Shown in pieces: positions 19,285 through 27,824 of a stretch of 64,000 bases of DNA (position 1 is the stretch's first letter; every line of letters begins with the position of its first letter). The notes beneath the pieces are model-generated. The model searched no databases and was not told the DNA's origin. It was given only the letters and a program-made list of their open reading frames with translations. Position numbers and translations under genes: made by a program. The stretch is taken from positions 1 through 64,000 of the forward strand of contig CAYVTM010000003.1 in the NCBI GenBank assembly GCA_964454645.1. The letters run 5' to 3'. Source of the stretch: CAYVTM01 sp964454645 (lineage in GTDB: Bacteria; Bacteroidota; Bacteroidia; Sphingobacteriales; Sphingobacteriaceae).

Positions 19285-20343
19285 ATGAATGATATGAAAA
19301 ATTTTTATAGAATAACATATATAAGTATCCTGTCGGTCTTATTTCCTGCAATGGTTTTAGCAGGTAATAACGAACGTGCCGGTTCTGCGGGTGCTACCGA
19401 ATTGCTGATCAATCCTTGGGCGAGAAGTTCAGGCTTGGGAGGTTTTAATACTTCCTTAGCGAGGGGTGTGGAGGCAATGAACGTTAACGTGGGCGGTTTG
19501 GCTTATACAAAAAAATCCGAAGTTATTTTTTCACATACTAATTGGCTGAAAGGTTCTGATATTAAAATCAATGCCTTTGGTGTAAGTCAGAAGGTAGGTG
19601 CTTCGGGAGTATTTGGTATCGCTATTATGTCTATTGATTACGGCGATATTGATGTAACCACAACAGATAAGCCGGAAGGTGGCGGATTAGGAAAGTTTAC
19701 TCCTCAGTTTCTTAATTTTGCTTTGTCGTATGCAAAAACGTTTTCGAATAGTGTTCACGCGGGACTTACTGTTCGTGGTATTCAGAATTCAATTGCAGAC
19801 ATGAAGGTACAGGGCTTTGCTTTGGATGCAGGTATTCAGTATACTGCCGGTGATAAAGAACAGATTAAATTTGGTCTTTCATTACGCAATGTGGGTCCGG
19901 ATTTAACCATGCGCGGAGATGGTTTATCTACAGATTTTGTTGATCCCCTTACCGGAAAAGAGGTTGAAGGATACCGTAAGTCTATGTATTACCAAATCCC
20001 TTCTTTATTAAATATAGGAGTTTCTTATGATATCTATATCGGAGATGATCACCGGATTACTCCGGTAGGTAACTTTACTTCGAACTCTTTCTCTCAGGAC
20101 CAGATTGGTATGGGGCTAGAGTATGGATACAGGAAGTTCTTAATGCTACGGGGCGGTTATAATAGCGAGAAAGATAATTTATACCAATCACAAAGTAAAA
20201 GCGTTTATAACGGTGTGAGTTTGGGTGGAACCTTTGAAGTTCCTTTAAATGATAAAGGAACAACATTCGGTATCGATTATTCGTACCGTGTAACCCATGT
20301 GTTTGACGGTACCCATAGTTTTGGAGCCAGAATAACCTTATAA
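19285..20343 (+). CDS. PorV/PorQ family outer-membrane protein
   Basis: A 352-residue FadL-like barrel of the PorV/PorQ family. It has a signal peptide (either ATG 19285 or 19294, the latter giving MKNFYR directly) ending VLAG. The N-terminal mature part has the family block AGATELLINPWARSSGLGG, followed by NPGG-like VNVGGLAYT, and many amphipathic strands ending in HSFGARITL. In Porphyromonas and Flavobacterium, PorV binds the C-terminal domain of T9SS cargo and carries it from the translocon to the attachment machinery. This copy follows a cargo-like gene by 17 bp, so it may serve that protein specifically. A terminator follows. Confidence 0.85.
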   Translation: MNDMKNFYRITYISILSVLFPAMVLAGNNERAGSAGATELLINPWARSSGLGGFNTSLARGVEAMNVNVGGLAYTKKSEVIFSHTNWLKGSDIKINAFGVSQKVGASGVFGIAIMSIDYGDIDVTTTDKPEGGGLGKFTPQFLNFALSYAKTFSNSVHAGLTVRGIQNSIADMKVQGFALDAGIQYTAGDKEQIKFGLSLRNVGPDLTMRGDGLSTDFVDPLTGKEVEGYRKSMYYQIPSLLNIGVSYDIYIGDDHRITPVGNFTSNSFSQDQIGMGLEYGYRKFLMLRGGYNSEKDNLYQSQSKSVYNGVSLGGTFEVPLNDKGTTFGIDYSYRVTHVFDGTHSFGARITL

Positions 20344-20364
20344 TAAGATTTTTTTTACATAAAG

Positions 20365-20401
20365 GAAGGCTGCATGTTAATATGCAGTCTTCTTTTATTT
20401 T
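20365..20401 (+). terminator. Intrinsic terminator after the surface trio
   Basis: GAAGGCTGCAT (20365-20375) pairs with ATGCAGTCTTC (20382-20392) with one G-U pair and a six-base loop, followed by TTTTATTTT. It ends the 11774-20343 operon before greA. Confidence 0.85.
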
Positions 20402-20428
20402 ATCAGAGAAGACAAAACAGATACGTGT

Positions 20429-20902
20429 ATGGCAGAGATAACATATTTTACACAGGAAGGACTGGATAAGTTAAAAGAAGAAGTGATCTATTTAAAATCG
20501 GTAGAACGTGCAAATATTTCGCGTCAAATAGCAGAAGCGCGCGATAAAGGAGACTTATCCGAAAATGCAGAATATGATGCAGCTAAAGAAGCTCAAGGTT
20601 TGTTGGAGCTTAAAATTTCCAAACTGGAAGCGGTGTTAGGAAGTGCAAGGGTTATTGATGAATCTAAATTAGATAGCTCGAAAGTCCTGGCCCTCTCTAT
20701 TGTGAAGATTAAAAATGTTAAGACAGGCGCAGAAATGACTTATCAGTTAGTTTCTGAAAAAGAAGCTGATCTTAAGTCGGGAAGAATATCGATTAAATCT
20801 CCAATTGCTCAAGGATTATTGGGTAAATCGGTAGGTGATAAAGCAAAAATTACCGTCCCCAGCGGAATAATGGAATTTGAAATTATTGATATCAGCAGAT
20901 AA
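20429..20902 (+). CDS. greA: Transcription elongation factor GreA
   Basis: A 157-residue factor. The N-terminal coiled coil (about 1-75) carries the acidic tip SENAEYDAAKEAQG that reaches into the RNA polymerase secondary channel and promotes cleavage of backtracked RNA. The C-terminal globular domain has ISIKSPIAQGLLGKSVGD and VPSG. Length matches E. coli GreA (158). It ends in TAATG, sharing one base with the following HIT gene. Confidence 0.97.
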   Translation: MAEITYFTQEGLDKLKEEVIYLKSVERANISRQIAEARDKGDLSENAEYDAAKEAQGLLELKISKLEAVLGSARVIDESKLDSSKVLALSIVKIKNVKTGAEMTYQLVSEKEADLKSGRISIKSPIAQGLLGKSVGDKAKITVPSGIMEFEIIDISR

Positions 20903-21294
20903 TGAAAAGTTTATTTTCGAAAATTATTGATGGCGAAATTCCTGCTTACAAAGTAGCAGAAACTGATCGTTTCTTAGCTTTTCTGGATATTAGTCCGGTT
21001 ACCTATGGCCACCTGCTCTGTATTCCGAAGAAAGAGATCGATTATATTTTCGAGATGGGTAATGAGAGTTATACCGAATTAATGCTCTTTTCAAAAATGG
21101 TTGCCATAGCTTTGAAGAAAGCCGTACCGTGTAAAAAAGTAGGGATGTCGGTTGTAGGACTGGAAGTGCCACATGCACATGTTCACCTGATTCCCATTAA
21201 CGCCGTTGCTGATATGAGTTTTTCAAATCCGCGATTGAAACTTAGTCCGGAAGAATTTCAGGAACTCTCCGAAAGAATTCAAAAAGAATTTTAA
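20902..21294 (+). CDS. HIT family nucleotide-binding protein
   Basis: A 130-residue Hint-type histidine triad protein. The triad H91-A-H93-V-H95 followed by LIPIN is visible, as is IDGEIPAYKV at the N-terminus. Members hydrolyse adenosine phosphoramidates or dinucleotides. The greA-HIT pair is common in Bacteroidota. Its end overlaps the convergent ruvC end by 4 bp, so no terminator separates them. Confidence 0.93.
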   Translation: MKSLFSKIIDGEIPAYKVAETDRFLAFLDISPVTYGHLLCIPKKEIDYIFEMGNESYTELMLFSKMVAIALKKAVPCKKVGMSVVGLEVPHAHVHLIPINAVADMSFSNPRLKLSPEEFQELSERIQKEF

Positions 21295-21863
21295 GATTTA
21301 ATTACTTTCTTTGGGTTGTCAGCAATAAAGGCTTTCCAACCGGTATGCTTTTTCGAAGCAGTGGTCCCCCTGGATAAATCATTCTGCAAGTAATGACACA
21401 TAGCGGCAGCTAATCCGTCGGAAGCATCTAAAAAGCCCGAATCGTTTTTGAAGTTCAATAGTTTTTGCAGCATCGCCGATACTTGCTCTTTCGACGCATT
21501 CCCATTTCCTGTAATCGATTGTTTTATTTTTTTCGGGGAGTATTCAATAATCGGAATGTTACGATACAATGCCGCCGCCATACATACTCCCTGTGCCCTC
21601 CCCAGCTTTAGCATCGACTGCACATTCTTTCCAAAAAAAGGTGCTTCAACCGCTAAGAAATCGGGTTGATGTTTTTCTATAATCATCAGGATTCCCTCGA
21701 AAATTAATTTTAACTTTAGAGGGTGATCATCCCCTTTTCCGGTTTGTATAACACCTAAATCAATGAGGCTGACTTTACTTTGCAGGACTTTTATAAGCCC
21801 ATATCCCGTCACCGCGGTACCCGGGTCGATGCCTAATATGATCTGCTCTTTCATGTCTGCCAA
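21291..21863 (-). CDS. ruvC: Holliday junction resolvase RuvC
   Basis: A 190-residue endonuclease of the RNase H fold that cuts Holliday junctions made movable by RuvAB. The four acidic catalytic residues are visible: Asp13 in GIDPGTAVTG, Glu73 in VEAPFFGKN, and Asp146/Asp149 in LDASDG. The start may be the first Met or Met4 (MKEQIILG). ruvA and ruvB are not in the window. The gene stands alone on the minus strand between two plus-strand groups. Confidence 0.96.
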   Translation of the reverse strand: MADMKEQIILGIDPGTAVTGYGLIKVLQSKVSLIDLGVIQTGKGDDHPLKLKLIFEGILMIIEKHQPDFLAVEAPFFGKNVQSMLKLGRAQGVCMAAALYRNIPIIEYSPKKIKQSITGNGNASKEQVSAMLQKLLNFKNDSGFLDASDGLAAAMCHYLQNDLSRGTTASKKHTGWKAFIADNPKKVIKS

Positions 21864-21873
21864 ATTATAAAAT

Positions 21874-21881
21874 TATATTTG
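21874..21881 (+). promoter_or_regulatory. -7 promoter element for the flippase-GT2-permease genes
   Basis: TATATTTG is a perfect TAnnTTTG on the plus strand, in the short gap divergent from ruvC. It overlaps the TTG at 21879, which therefore cannot be the start codon; ATG 21918 is chosen for the next gene. Confidence 0.55.
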
Positions 21882-21917
21882 TATAAATGTATCCATTTTT
21901 TGAACGTGTACATACAC

Positions 21918-22895
21918 ATGGGGCGAATTAAGAAATATCAAAAGCTTTTATCCTGGGTTTTAAAAATAAGCATCTTTATCGCTGCTTTGTATTTTATCTA
22001 TTGGGAGCTTAGTAAAGAGCAGGCTCAGAAAAATACTGAACAGCTTTTGAGATTATTTCAAAACACGCAATTCTTGTATATGCTCTTCATTATTGTGCTG
22101 ATGATGTTTTTGAATTGGATACTCGAAGCTTTCAAATGGAGATTACTGGTTTTGAAAATTCAAAACATATCATTCGGACAAAGTATGTCTGCGATTTTAG
22201 CCGGCTTGAGTGTAGGTATATTTACTCCCAATCGCATAGGCGAATACGGAGGAAGAATTTTATACCTGTATGAGGATAATCGTATCAAGGGTATATTTGT
22301 GACATTGGCAGGATCGCTGACACAAATGTTGGTCACGGTTTGCATGGGTTCCATCGCATTTGTGTTTTACGTAAACCAATATATCCCGCAGGAGCATTTG
22401 TTAAATTATTTAATAGGATATATCTCCCTCGCTCTGATCCTGCTCTTACTTTATCTGTATTTCAATTTTAATCGTATAGCATCTTATTTCTTATCGTTTC
22501 GTTTTTTTCGGAAATTTCGTAAGCATATAAATGTTATCGAATATTACCATTGGCGCGACCTGGTCCCGGTATTGATTTTATCGATCCTCAGATATGCTGT
22601 GTTCTCTCTGCAATACTATTTACTCTTAACGGTATTTGTTGGGGAGATACCCATGTTCGAAAGTCTCATCCGTATTTCCTTAATCTTTTTTACCCAATCG
22701 GTACTACCGGGTTTTACCCTTACCGAAATAGGTGTACGTGGAGCAGTGGCCTTTTATTTTCTGGAAGATATCAGCGATAATTCTGTTGGGATATTAGCCG
22801 CAGCATTTAGTTTGTGGTTAATAAATATTATCTTGCCTGCACTAACAGGGTTGGTTTTCATCATCAAAGCAAAAATATTTGATAATCGTCATTAG
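21918..22895 (+). CDS. Lysylphosphatidylglycerol synthase TM-like/UPF0104 flippase family protein
   Basis: A 325-residue integral membrane protein with about eight hydrophobic segments. It matches the family of MprF-like flippase domains (also called AglD/UPF0104), with GIFTPNRIGEYGGRI and the late TLTEIGVRGA as conserved marks. There is no cytosolic synthase domain, so it is more likely a lipid flippase or glycolipid-related membrane protein. It overlaps the next gene, a glycosyltransferase, by 17 bp, which suggests a shared role in a membrane glycolipid. Exact substrate unknown. Confidence 0.8.
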   Translation: MGRIKKYQKLLSWVLKISIFIAALYFIYWELSKEQAQKNTEQLLRLFQNTQFLYMLFIIVLMMFLNWILEAFKWRLLVLKIQNISFGQSMSAILAGLSVGIFTPNRIGEYGGRILYLYEDNRIKGIFVTLAGSLTQMLVTVCMGSIAFVFYVNQYIPQEHLLNYLIGYISLALILLLLYLYFNFNRIASYFLSFRFFRKFRKHINVIEYYHWRDLVPVLILSILRYAVFSLQYYLLLTVFVGEIPMFESLIRISLIFFTQSVLPGFTLTEIGVRGAVAFYFLEDISDNSVGILAAAFSLWLINIILPALTGLVFIIKAKIFDNRH

Positions 22896-24012
22896 CAGTA
22901 TCTCCATCCTTTTTGCAATAGTTTATCTGTTGTTGATTTTCTTTTTTTATAAAGGATGGAAAGGATTATCAACCGATGAAAATGTTCCACTACAGAAATT
23001 CCCTTCGGTAAGTGTATTGATTGCTGTTCGTAACGAAGAAAATAATATTGAAAGATTATTGAAAGCTTTGGCCGCTCAGGACTATCCCCGCGAGTTATAT
23101 GAAGTAATTATCATAGATGATCATTCAACAGATCGTACAGTGGAAATAGTTAGTTCCTTCCCCATGGAAAATCTGAAATTAATTGAGCTGGATAATGCAG
23201 AAGTACTAAACTCATATAAGAAAAAAGCAATTGCTCTTGGTATGGAACATAGCCGTTCGGATATTATCATTACTACCGATGGTGATTGTAGTATGTCGCG
23301 GAAATGGATCAGCACACTTGTAAGGTATTATGAAAAGTATTCTCTGAAATTACTTTCGGCACCGGTTGCTTTCTATGAACAGAAAAGTTTATTTGAAAAA
23401 ATACAAACGGTAGAATTTCAATATCTGATAGGAGCCGGAGCAGGCTCTATACATAATGGATTCCCCAATACATGTAATGGCGCAAACCTGTGTTACAGCC
23501 GGGAAGTATTTCATGAGCTTGACGGATTTAAGGGTATCGATGATATCGCCTCGGGAGATGATGAGCTTTTCTTACATAAGGTTGCTAACAATTATCCTAA
23601 CCGTATCGGCTTTGTAAAAAATAAGGACGCAATTGTATTTACACATGCTAAAAAAACATTTCCGGAATTTATCGAGCAACGTAAACGATGGGCTTCAAAA
23701 AGTATGAAATACAACGACAAAAGAATCGTGCTGGTGGTTAGCATGGTCTTTTTGTTTAATGTATCGTTGCTTTTGAATATAATGTTAGGATTTTGGGATC
23801 CTGTGTATTGGAATGTATTTGCTCTTCAATTCCTCCTGAAGGCTTTTATAGACGGCTTATTTATCCATTCAACATTATCGTTCTTTGATAAACGGAATTA
23901 TATTCTGTTGCTTCCCCCGGTATTATTTTTATATACATTTTATATTATTGCAATAGGGATATATGCTAATTTAGGACGATCTTATTCCTGGAAAGGAAGA
24001 ATAGTACGGTAA
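22879..24012 (+). CDS. Membrane glycosyltransferase, family 2
   Basis: A 377-residue protein that starts at TTG 22879 inside the preceding gene. An N-terminal membrane anchor (about 3-24) is followed by a GT-A domain: SVLIAVRNEENNIERL, IIDDHST (Asp80/81), TTDGDC (DxD, 133-136) and EQRKRWASK (QxxRW-like, near 265). Two or three membrane helices close the protein. Processive GT2 enzymes with this layout move sugars from nucleotide donors onto lipids or polysaccharides. Its partner upstream is a flippase-like protein. Donor and acceptor cannot be told from sequence. Confidence 0.88.
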   Translation: MIIVISSISILFAIVYLLLIFFFYKGWKGLSTDENVPLQKFPSVSVLIAVRNEENNIERLLKALAAQDYPRELYEVIIIDDHSTDRTVEIVSSFPMENLKLIELDNAEVLNSYKKKAIALGMEHSRSDIIITTDGDCSMSRKWISTLVRYYEKYSLKLLSAPVAFYEQKSLFEKIQTVEFQYLIGAGAGSIHNGFPNTCNGANLCYSREVFHELDGFKGIDDIASGDDELFLHKVANNYPNRIGFVKNKDAIVFTHAKKTFPEFIEQRKRWASKSMKYNDKRIVLVVSMVFLFNVSLLLNIMLGFWDPVYWNVFALQFLLKAFIDGLFIHSTLSFFDKRNYILLLPPVLFLYTFYIIAIGIYANLGRSYSWKGRIVR

Positions 24013-24014
24013 AT

Positions 24015-25223
24015 ATGAAAAATCAGTTAAGCCCGGGTACAAAAATTATCGAAAAAATCCGTAGAAATTATCTGGCGATGTTCGGCTTCTGCTTAATTGT
24101 TTTGTCGATTCTGATAGCTGTTGCAGGATATTTAATTATGCCGGATAAAAGTCCGATGGCAAACGAAATGCCTCTGGAACTCAGCACTCAGAAACCTCTT
24201 TCTAACGCTACATTTCTGAAAGTGATTGTTCAGAAAGAAGATAATCAACAGTCTTTTATACGTACTATGCTTTATGGCCAACGTCCCGAATACAAACGAA
24301 TTCCAATCCATTCGTATCATTTCGAAGATTCGCTTCTTGTTATACTAGAGTACCAGTCGGGAGAAGACAGTCTTTTATCTTCGTTCGATTTAATTAAAAT
24401 ACTTCGGAGAGTTGATGAGCAATCGCCTGTTCATTATACAGATCAATCGGTCATTTTTACAAGTGCTCGGGGAGAACAGATGGAAGAGTCGATTACTGCT
24501 TTGCAAAATGAAATCGTAAAGAATAATATTGAAACCCAAACCTTTTACCTGGGGACCGATCGTTATGGGCGTGATATGCTGAGCCGTATGTTATTGGGTA
24601 CGAGGGTTTCTTTATCGGTTGGCTTTATTTCCGTACTTATTTCCTTGTTAGTAGGGCTTTTTTTAGGAGCTCTTGCAGGATTCTTCAGAGGCTGGCTGGA
24701 TGACCTTATCACTTGGTTTATCAATGTTATCTGGTCATTGCCATCCTTACTCTTAGTGATTGCAATTTCATTTGCACTGGGGAAAGGTTTTTGGCAAGTA
24801 TTTATTGCAATCGGATTAAGCATGTGGGTAGAAGTAGCCCGTATGGTACGCGGACAAATTTTAAGTATAAGGGAAGTAGAATATGTGGAAGCGGCGCGTG
24901 CAATGGGTTTCTCAACATTCCGGATTATCTACAAGCATATTCTCCCCAATATTATGGGACCCTTACTGGTAGTTGCTTCGGCGAATTTTGCATCGGCAAT
25001 ATTGTTGGAAGCAGGACTTAGTTTTTTGGGTTTCGGAGCGCAACCACCAACGCCTACCTGGGGAAATATGGTGAAAGAACATTACGGATATATCATCATC
25101 GATGCAGCGTACCTGGCAATCATTCCGGGTTTAGCTATTATGCTTTTAGTATTTGCGTTTAATATTTTCTCAACCGGATTAAGAGATGCATTCGATATGA
25201 AAGCAGGTAATACGAATGTGTAA
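24015..25223 (+). CDS. ABC transporter permease, DppC/OppC family
   Basis: A 402-residue inner-membrane permease. TM1 is at about 22-42. Then comes an unusually long external region of about 135 residues before the family block LGTDRYGRDMLSRML (179-193), the other helices, and the EAA loop VEAARAMGFSTFRIIYKHILPN, which docks the ATPase. The family imports di- and oligopeptides or nickel. DppB-, DppA- and ATPase genes are absent nearby, so the rest of the transporter must be encoded elsewhere. It starts 2 bp after the glycosyltransferase. Confidence 0.88.
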   Translation: MKNQLSPGTKIIEKIRRNYLAMFGFCLIVLSILIAVAGYLIMPDKSPMANEMPLELSTQKPLSNATFLKVIVQKEDNQQSFIRTMLYGQRPEYKRIPIHSYHFEDSLLVILEYQSGEDSLLSSFDLIKILRRVDEQSPVHYTDQSVIFTSARGEQMEESITALQNEIVKNNIETQTFYLGTDRYGRDMLSRMLLGTRVSLSVGFISVLISLLVGLFLGALAGFFRGWLDDLITWFINVIWSLPSLLLVIAISFALGKGFWQVFIAIGLSMWVEVARMVRGQILSIREVEYVEAARAMGFSTFRIIYKHILPNIMGPLLVVASANFASAILLEAGLSFLGFGAQPPTPTWGNMVKEHYGYIIIDAAYLAIIPGLAIMLLVFAFNIFSTGLRDAFDMKAGNTNV

Positions 25224-25231
25224 TTTTCGGA

Positions 25232-26677
25232 TTACGCAATTGAGCTTTTATTATTTTTACGGTTCATCAAATCCAGGCGAATAATAAACATCAGGATTAA
25301 AAAGAAGATACCTCCGTTCTTATCTACTTCAACCATATCACCCAATACTAAATGAACCAGAAAAAGTATAAGTGAGAGAAAACAAGCAGTAACGGCATTG
25401 CGGATAAAGGTATCGCGTGATCTTCGGAAGATATGATAACAGCAGATCAATGCCCATATATACAGGGCGCTGAACAGAAGGAAACCGAATACTCCTTGTT
25501 CCGAAAAAATCATTAAGAAATAATTATGCGTACTGGAACCTTCCGGGTTATGACTTAAGTAAGTTATAAATGCAGGATTTGCATACTTTTTATATTCGGG
25601 ATAAAAGGTATTGTTTCCGGTACCGGTAAAAAAATTATGCTTAATCATATCGACTGCTGCTACCCATCGATACACCCGCTCCATGCCTGATACATCTTCT
25701 AAAGCAACCGTAGCCTTTAAGTGTTTATTAAAATCTTCTTTATTGAAAACAGTTTTGTAATAGTTGGGTGCATAATCCATGTACTTGTTGTTGTGGCTCA
25801 AATAATAACAAAAGCCGACAATTGCAAGAAGACCTATCATCAGGGTATGCTTAAAATAATTCGATCTGAAAATAAATAATGCAGGAATAAGAGCTACCAC
25901 TGCAATCCAGGTAGTGCGTGTATAAGAAGTCAGGATTGCAAAAAGAAGCAATACCACTGAAGCGATCAAACCGAAATACAGCAAAGGCTTATGCTTATAC
26001 CATCCGATAGCATATACAGCAAATGGAAGCGCTAATCCCAAGGTGCAGGCATATATTACATGGTTTGCGTAAAAAGGCTTCGCCGCGGCATTAATTTCTT
26101 CAAACCCGAAAGCAGTTAATGCATGCCGTACAATTGTGTAGAGTACAGTAAACATTAAGGGAATATAAAAGCACCAAAAAATTTTCTTAAAGCCGGCTTC
26201 TTTTTTTACAAGGATAGATGGTAAGAATATAAAGCCGGCGAAGAACCAGGTTTTTGCCAATAAGTATTTAAAAGAAAGAAACGGATTTACGGAAATAAAA
26301 ATATTCAGAATAAAAACTACATAGTGAAGAAACAGTAAAGTGATTAGTGAATGTTTGAAAAATTCCGTCTCGAATAATTTATGATTAATAGTAAGCAGCA
26401 ATACGAAAACACCTAATGAAGCAATCATCAGCGGCTCGGACGGAGTCGAAAGTGTAAAGCTTCCGATACCTATATCGAAAGAGATAGGGAGACTGGCGAC
26501 TAATCCGTAAAATAGTATAGAATAATTCGTGACAGTCAGTAACAGAAAAATAATTAACAGTGGGAAAGCAGTTAATAATGGCAGGTCATTTATAACAAAT
26601 GCGATGTTTGAAAAAATAACAATCAAACATGCACTTATAAAAAAAATGATTTTGTTTTTTGTTGAAACCTGATTCAC
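25232..26677 (-). CDS. O-antigen ligase/polymerase (Wzy-like) membrane protein
   Basis: A 481-residue protein with about twelve hydrophobic segments and a large external loop. The loop and its flank carry GTGNNTFYPEY and SHNPEGSSTHNYFLMIFSEQG, the pattern of the O-antigen ligase/Wzy_C superfamily, in which a conserved histidine acts in glycan transfer. It could be the polymerase of a Wzx/Wzy pathway or a ligase. It overlaps the upstream Wzz-like gene by 4 bp (ATGA), and a Wzx gene heads the group. Confidence 0.85.
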   Translation of the reverse strand: MNQVSTKNKIIFFISACLIVIFSNIAFVINDLPLLTAFPLLIIFLLLTVTNYSILFYGLVASLPISFDIGIGSFTLSTPSEPLMIASLGVFVLLLTINHKLFETEFFKHSLITLLFLHYVVFILNIFISVNPFLSFKYLLAKTWFFAGFIFLPSILVKKEAGFKKIFWCFYIPLMFTVLYTIVRHALTAFGFEEINAAAKPFYANHVIYACTLGLALPFAVYAIGWYKHKPLLYFGLIASVVLLLFAILTSYTRTTWIAVVALIPALFIFRSNYFKHTLMIGLLAIVGFCYYLSHNNKYMDYAPNYYKTVFNKEDFNKHLKATVALEDVSGMERVYRWVAAVDMIKHNFFTGTGNNTFYPEYKKYANPAFITYLSHNPEGSSTHNYFLMIFSEQGVFGFLLFSALYIWALICCYHIFRRSRDTFIRNAVTACFLSLILFLVHLVLGDMVEVDKNGGIFFLILMFIIRLDLMNRKNNKSSIA

Positions 26678-27798
26678 GATGTTTTATTACGGATACTGGA
26701 AAAGCCCTCCATTAAAAGAATGATTAATACTGCCATAATAAATGTGGAAGCCAGTACGATGCCGGTAGTTAATAGTCTGCGCGGGGTAGAAGGTATTTCC
26801 GGTTTAGATGCAGGATTAATGATAAACTTTTGAGGAAGGCTGCGCTCAGAATCTAATCTGGCGCTTTCGTAACGAGTCTTCAGGCTAACGAGTTTTTTGC
26901 GTTCAAGCTCCCTGTTATTTACATTATCGAGATAAATACCTCCATAGGTTTTCAACGATTCCAATTTCGGTTTAATAGCTTTCAAAGCGGCTTCGTAACC
27001 CATTATTCTTGCTTTTGACCGGATTAAAAGTGTGTCGGGCAAAGATTCTTTATTTTCTTCATACACTTTTAACATAGCTTTTTCTTGTTCGAAACGCGAA
27101 AGATTAATAGAGTAAGCTTCGTTTAATTGAGAAGATTGTTCGAAATAATCATACACCCCTTTTTCTCTAAGTTGTAATAAAGTATTCTCTATAGAATCCA
27201 TCAACCTCTTCTGGCTTAGATACTCACCTTCTAATATGTTTACGGCTTCATTCGCTTTATTCTTTTGTACATGGTTTTTTAAGAATCCGGCATAGTCGGC
27301 AATAAAGTTTGCCATATCTGCAGCCATTTCCGGATCGGTATCTAAAACAGAAACTTGTATTGCTTTGTATTCGGTTTGCTTTACTTTATAATATTTATCG
27401 AAAATCATACGCATGGTGTACAGCGATGCCCCTACCGTAGTATCTACTTCTTTGTAATGTTGTGCCAATTTGAATTTACTGATGACCGCATTTTTTAGAT
27501 CCTCGGATTTTAATATTTGTAAGATTTGCTCCGCATCTTCCGATGATCCGAATTCTAAAAGTGTATAACGGTTCTCTCCGGGTTCCGATAATATCGAATT
27601 CGAAATGGATGGATTGGTAGTAGGGTAAAAAATAACGGTAGCTAAATAGCGTGGTTGAACAAATGCCGGGCCTGTAAAAATATATGTAAAAAGGGCAGCA
27701 AGTACACTTATAATCCCCAAAGGCCATTTCCATTTCCATACAAGGCCAACTAAATGAAAAACATCTATAGAAAATTTGGGTTTCGTTTCCTGATTCAT
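26674..27798 (-). CDS. Wzz/chain-length determinant-like protein
   Basis: A 374-residue inner-membrane protein with one N-terminal and one C-terminal membrane segment (about 27-47 and 345-365) and a periplasmic part with coiled-coil stretches between. NPASKPEIPSTPRR before the second segment is the proline-rich motif of polysaccharide co-polymerases. There is no kinase domain. Such proteins set the chain length of Wzy polymers. It lies between Wzy-like and Wzx-like genes. Confidence 0.85.
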   Translation of the reverse strand: MNQETKPKFSIDVFHLVGLVWKWKWPLGIISVLAALFTYIFTGPAFVQPRYLATVIFYPTTNPSISNSILSEPGENRYTLLEFGSSEDAEQILQILKSEDLKNAVISKFKLAQHYKEVDTTVGASLYTMRMIFDKYYKVKQTEYKAIQVSVLDTDPEMAADMANFIADYAGFLKNHVQKNKANEAVNILEGEYLSQKRLMDSIENTLLQLREKGVYDYFEQSSQLNEAYSINLSRFEQEKAMLKVYEENKESLPDTLLIRSKARIMGYEAALKAIKPKLESLKTYGGIYLDNVNNRELERKKLVSLKTRYESARLDSERSLPQKFIINPASKPEIPSTPRRLLTTGIVLASTFIMAVLIILLMEGFSSIRNKTS

Positions 27799-27824
27799 TA
27801 ATCTATTTATTTAAAAATTATATT

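Noticed and set aside
21879..21917. TTG start for the flippase-like gene
   Set aside because: It overlaps a perfect -7 promoter element, so it would not be in the transcript.
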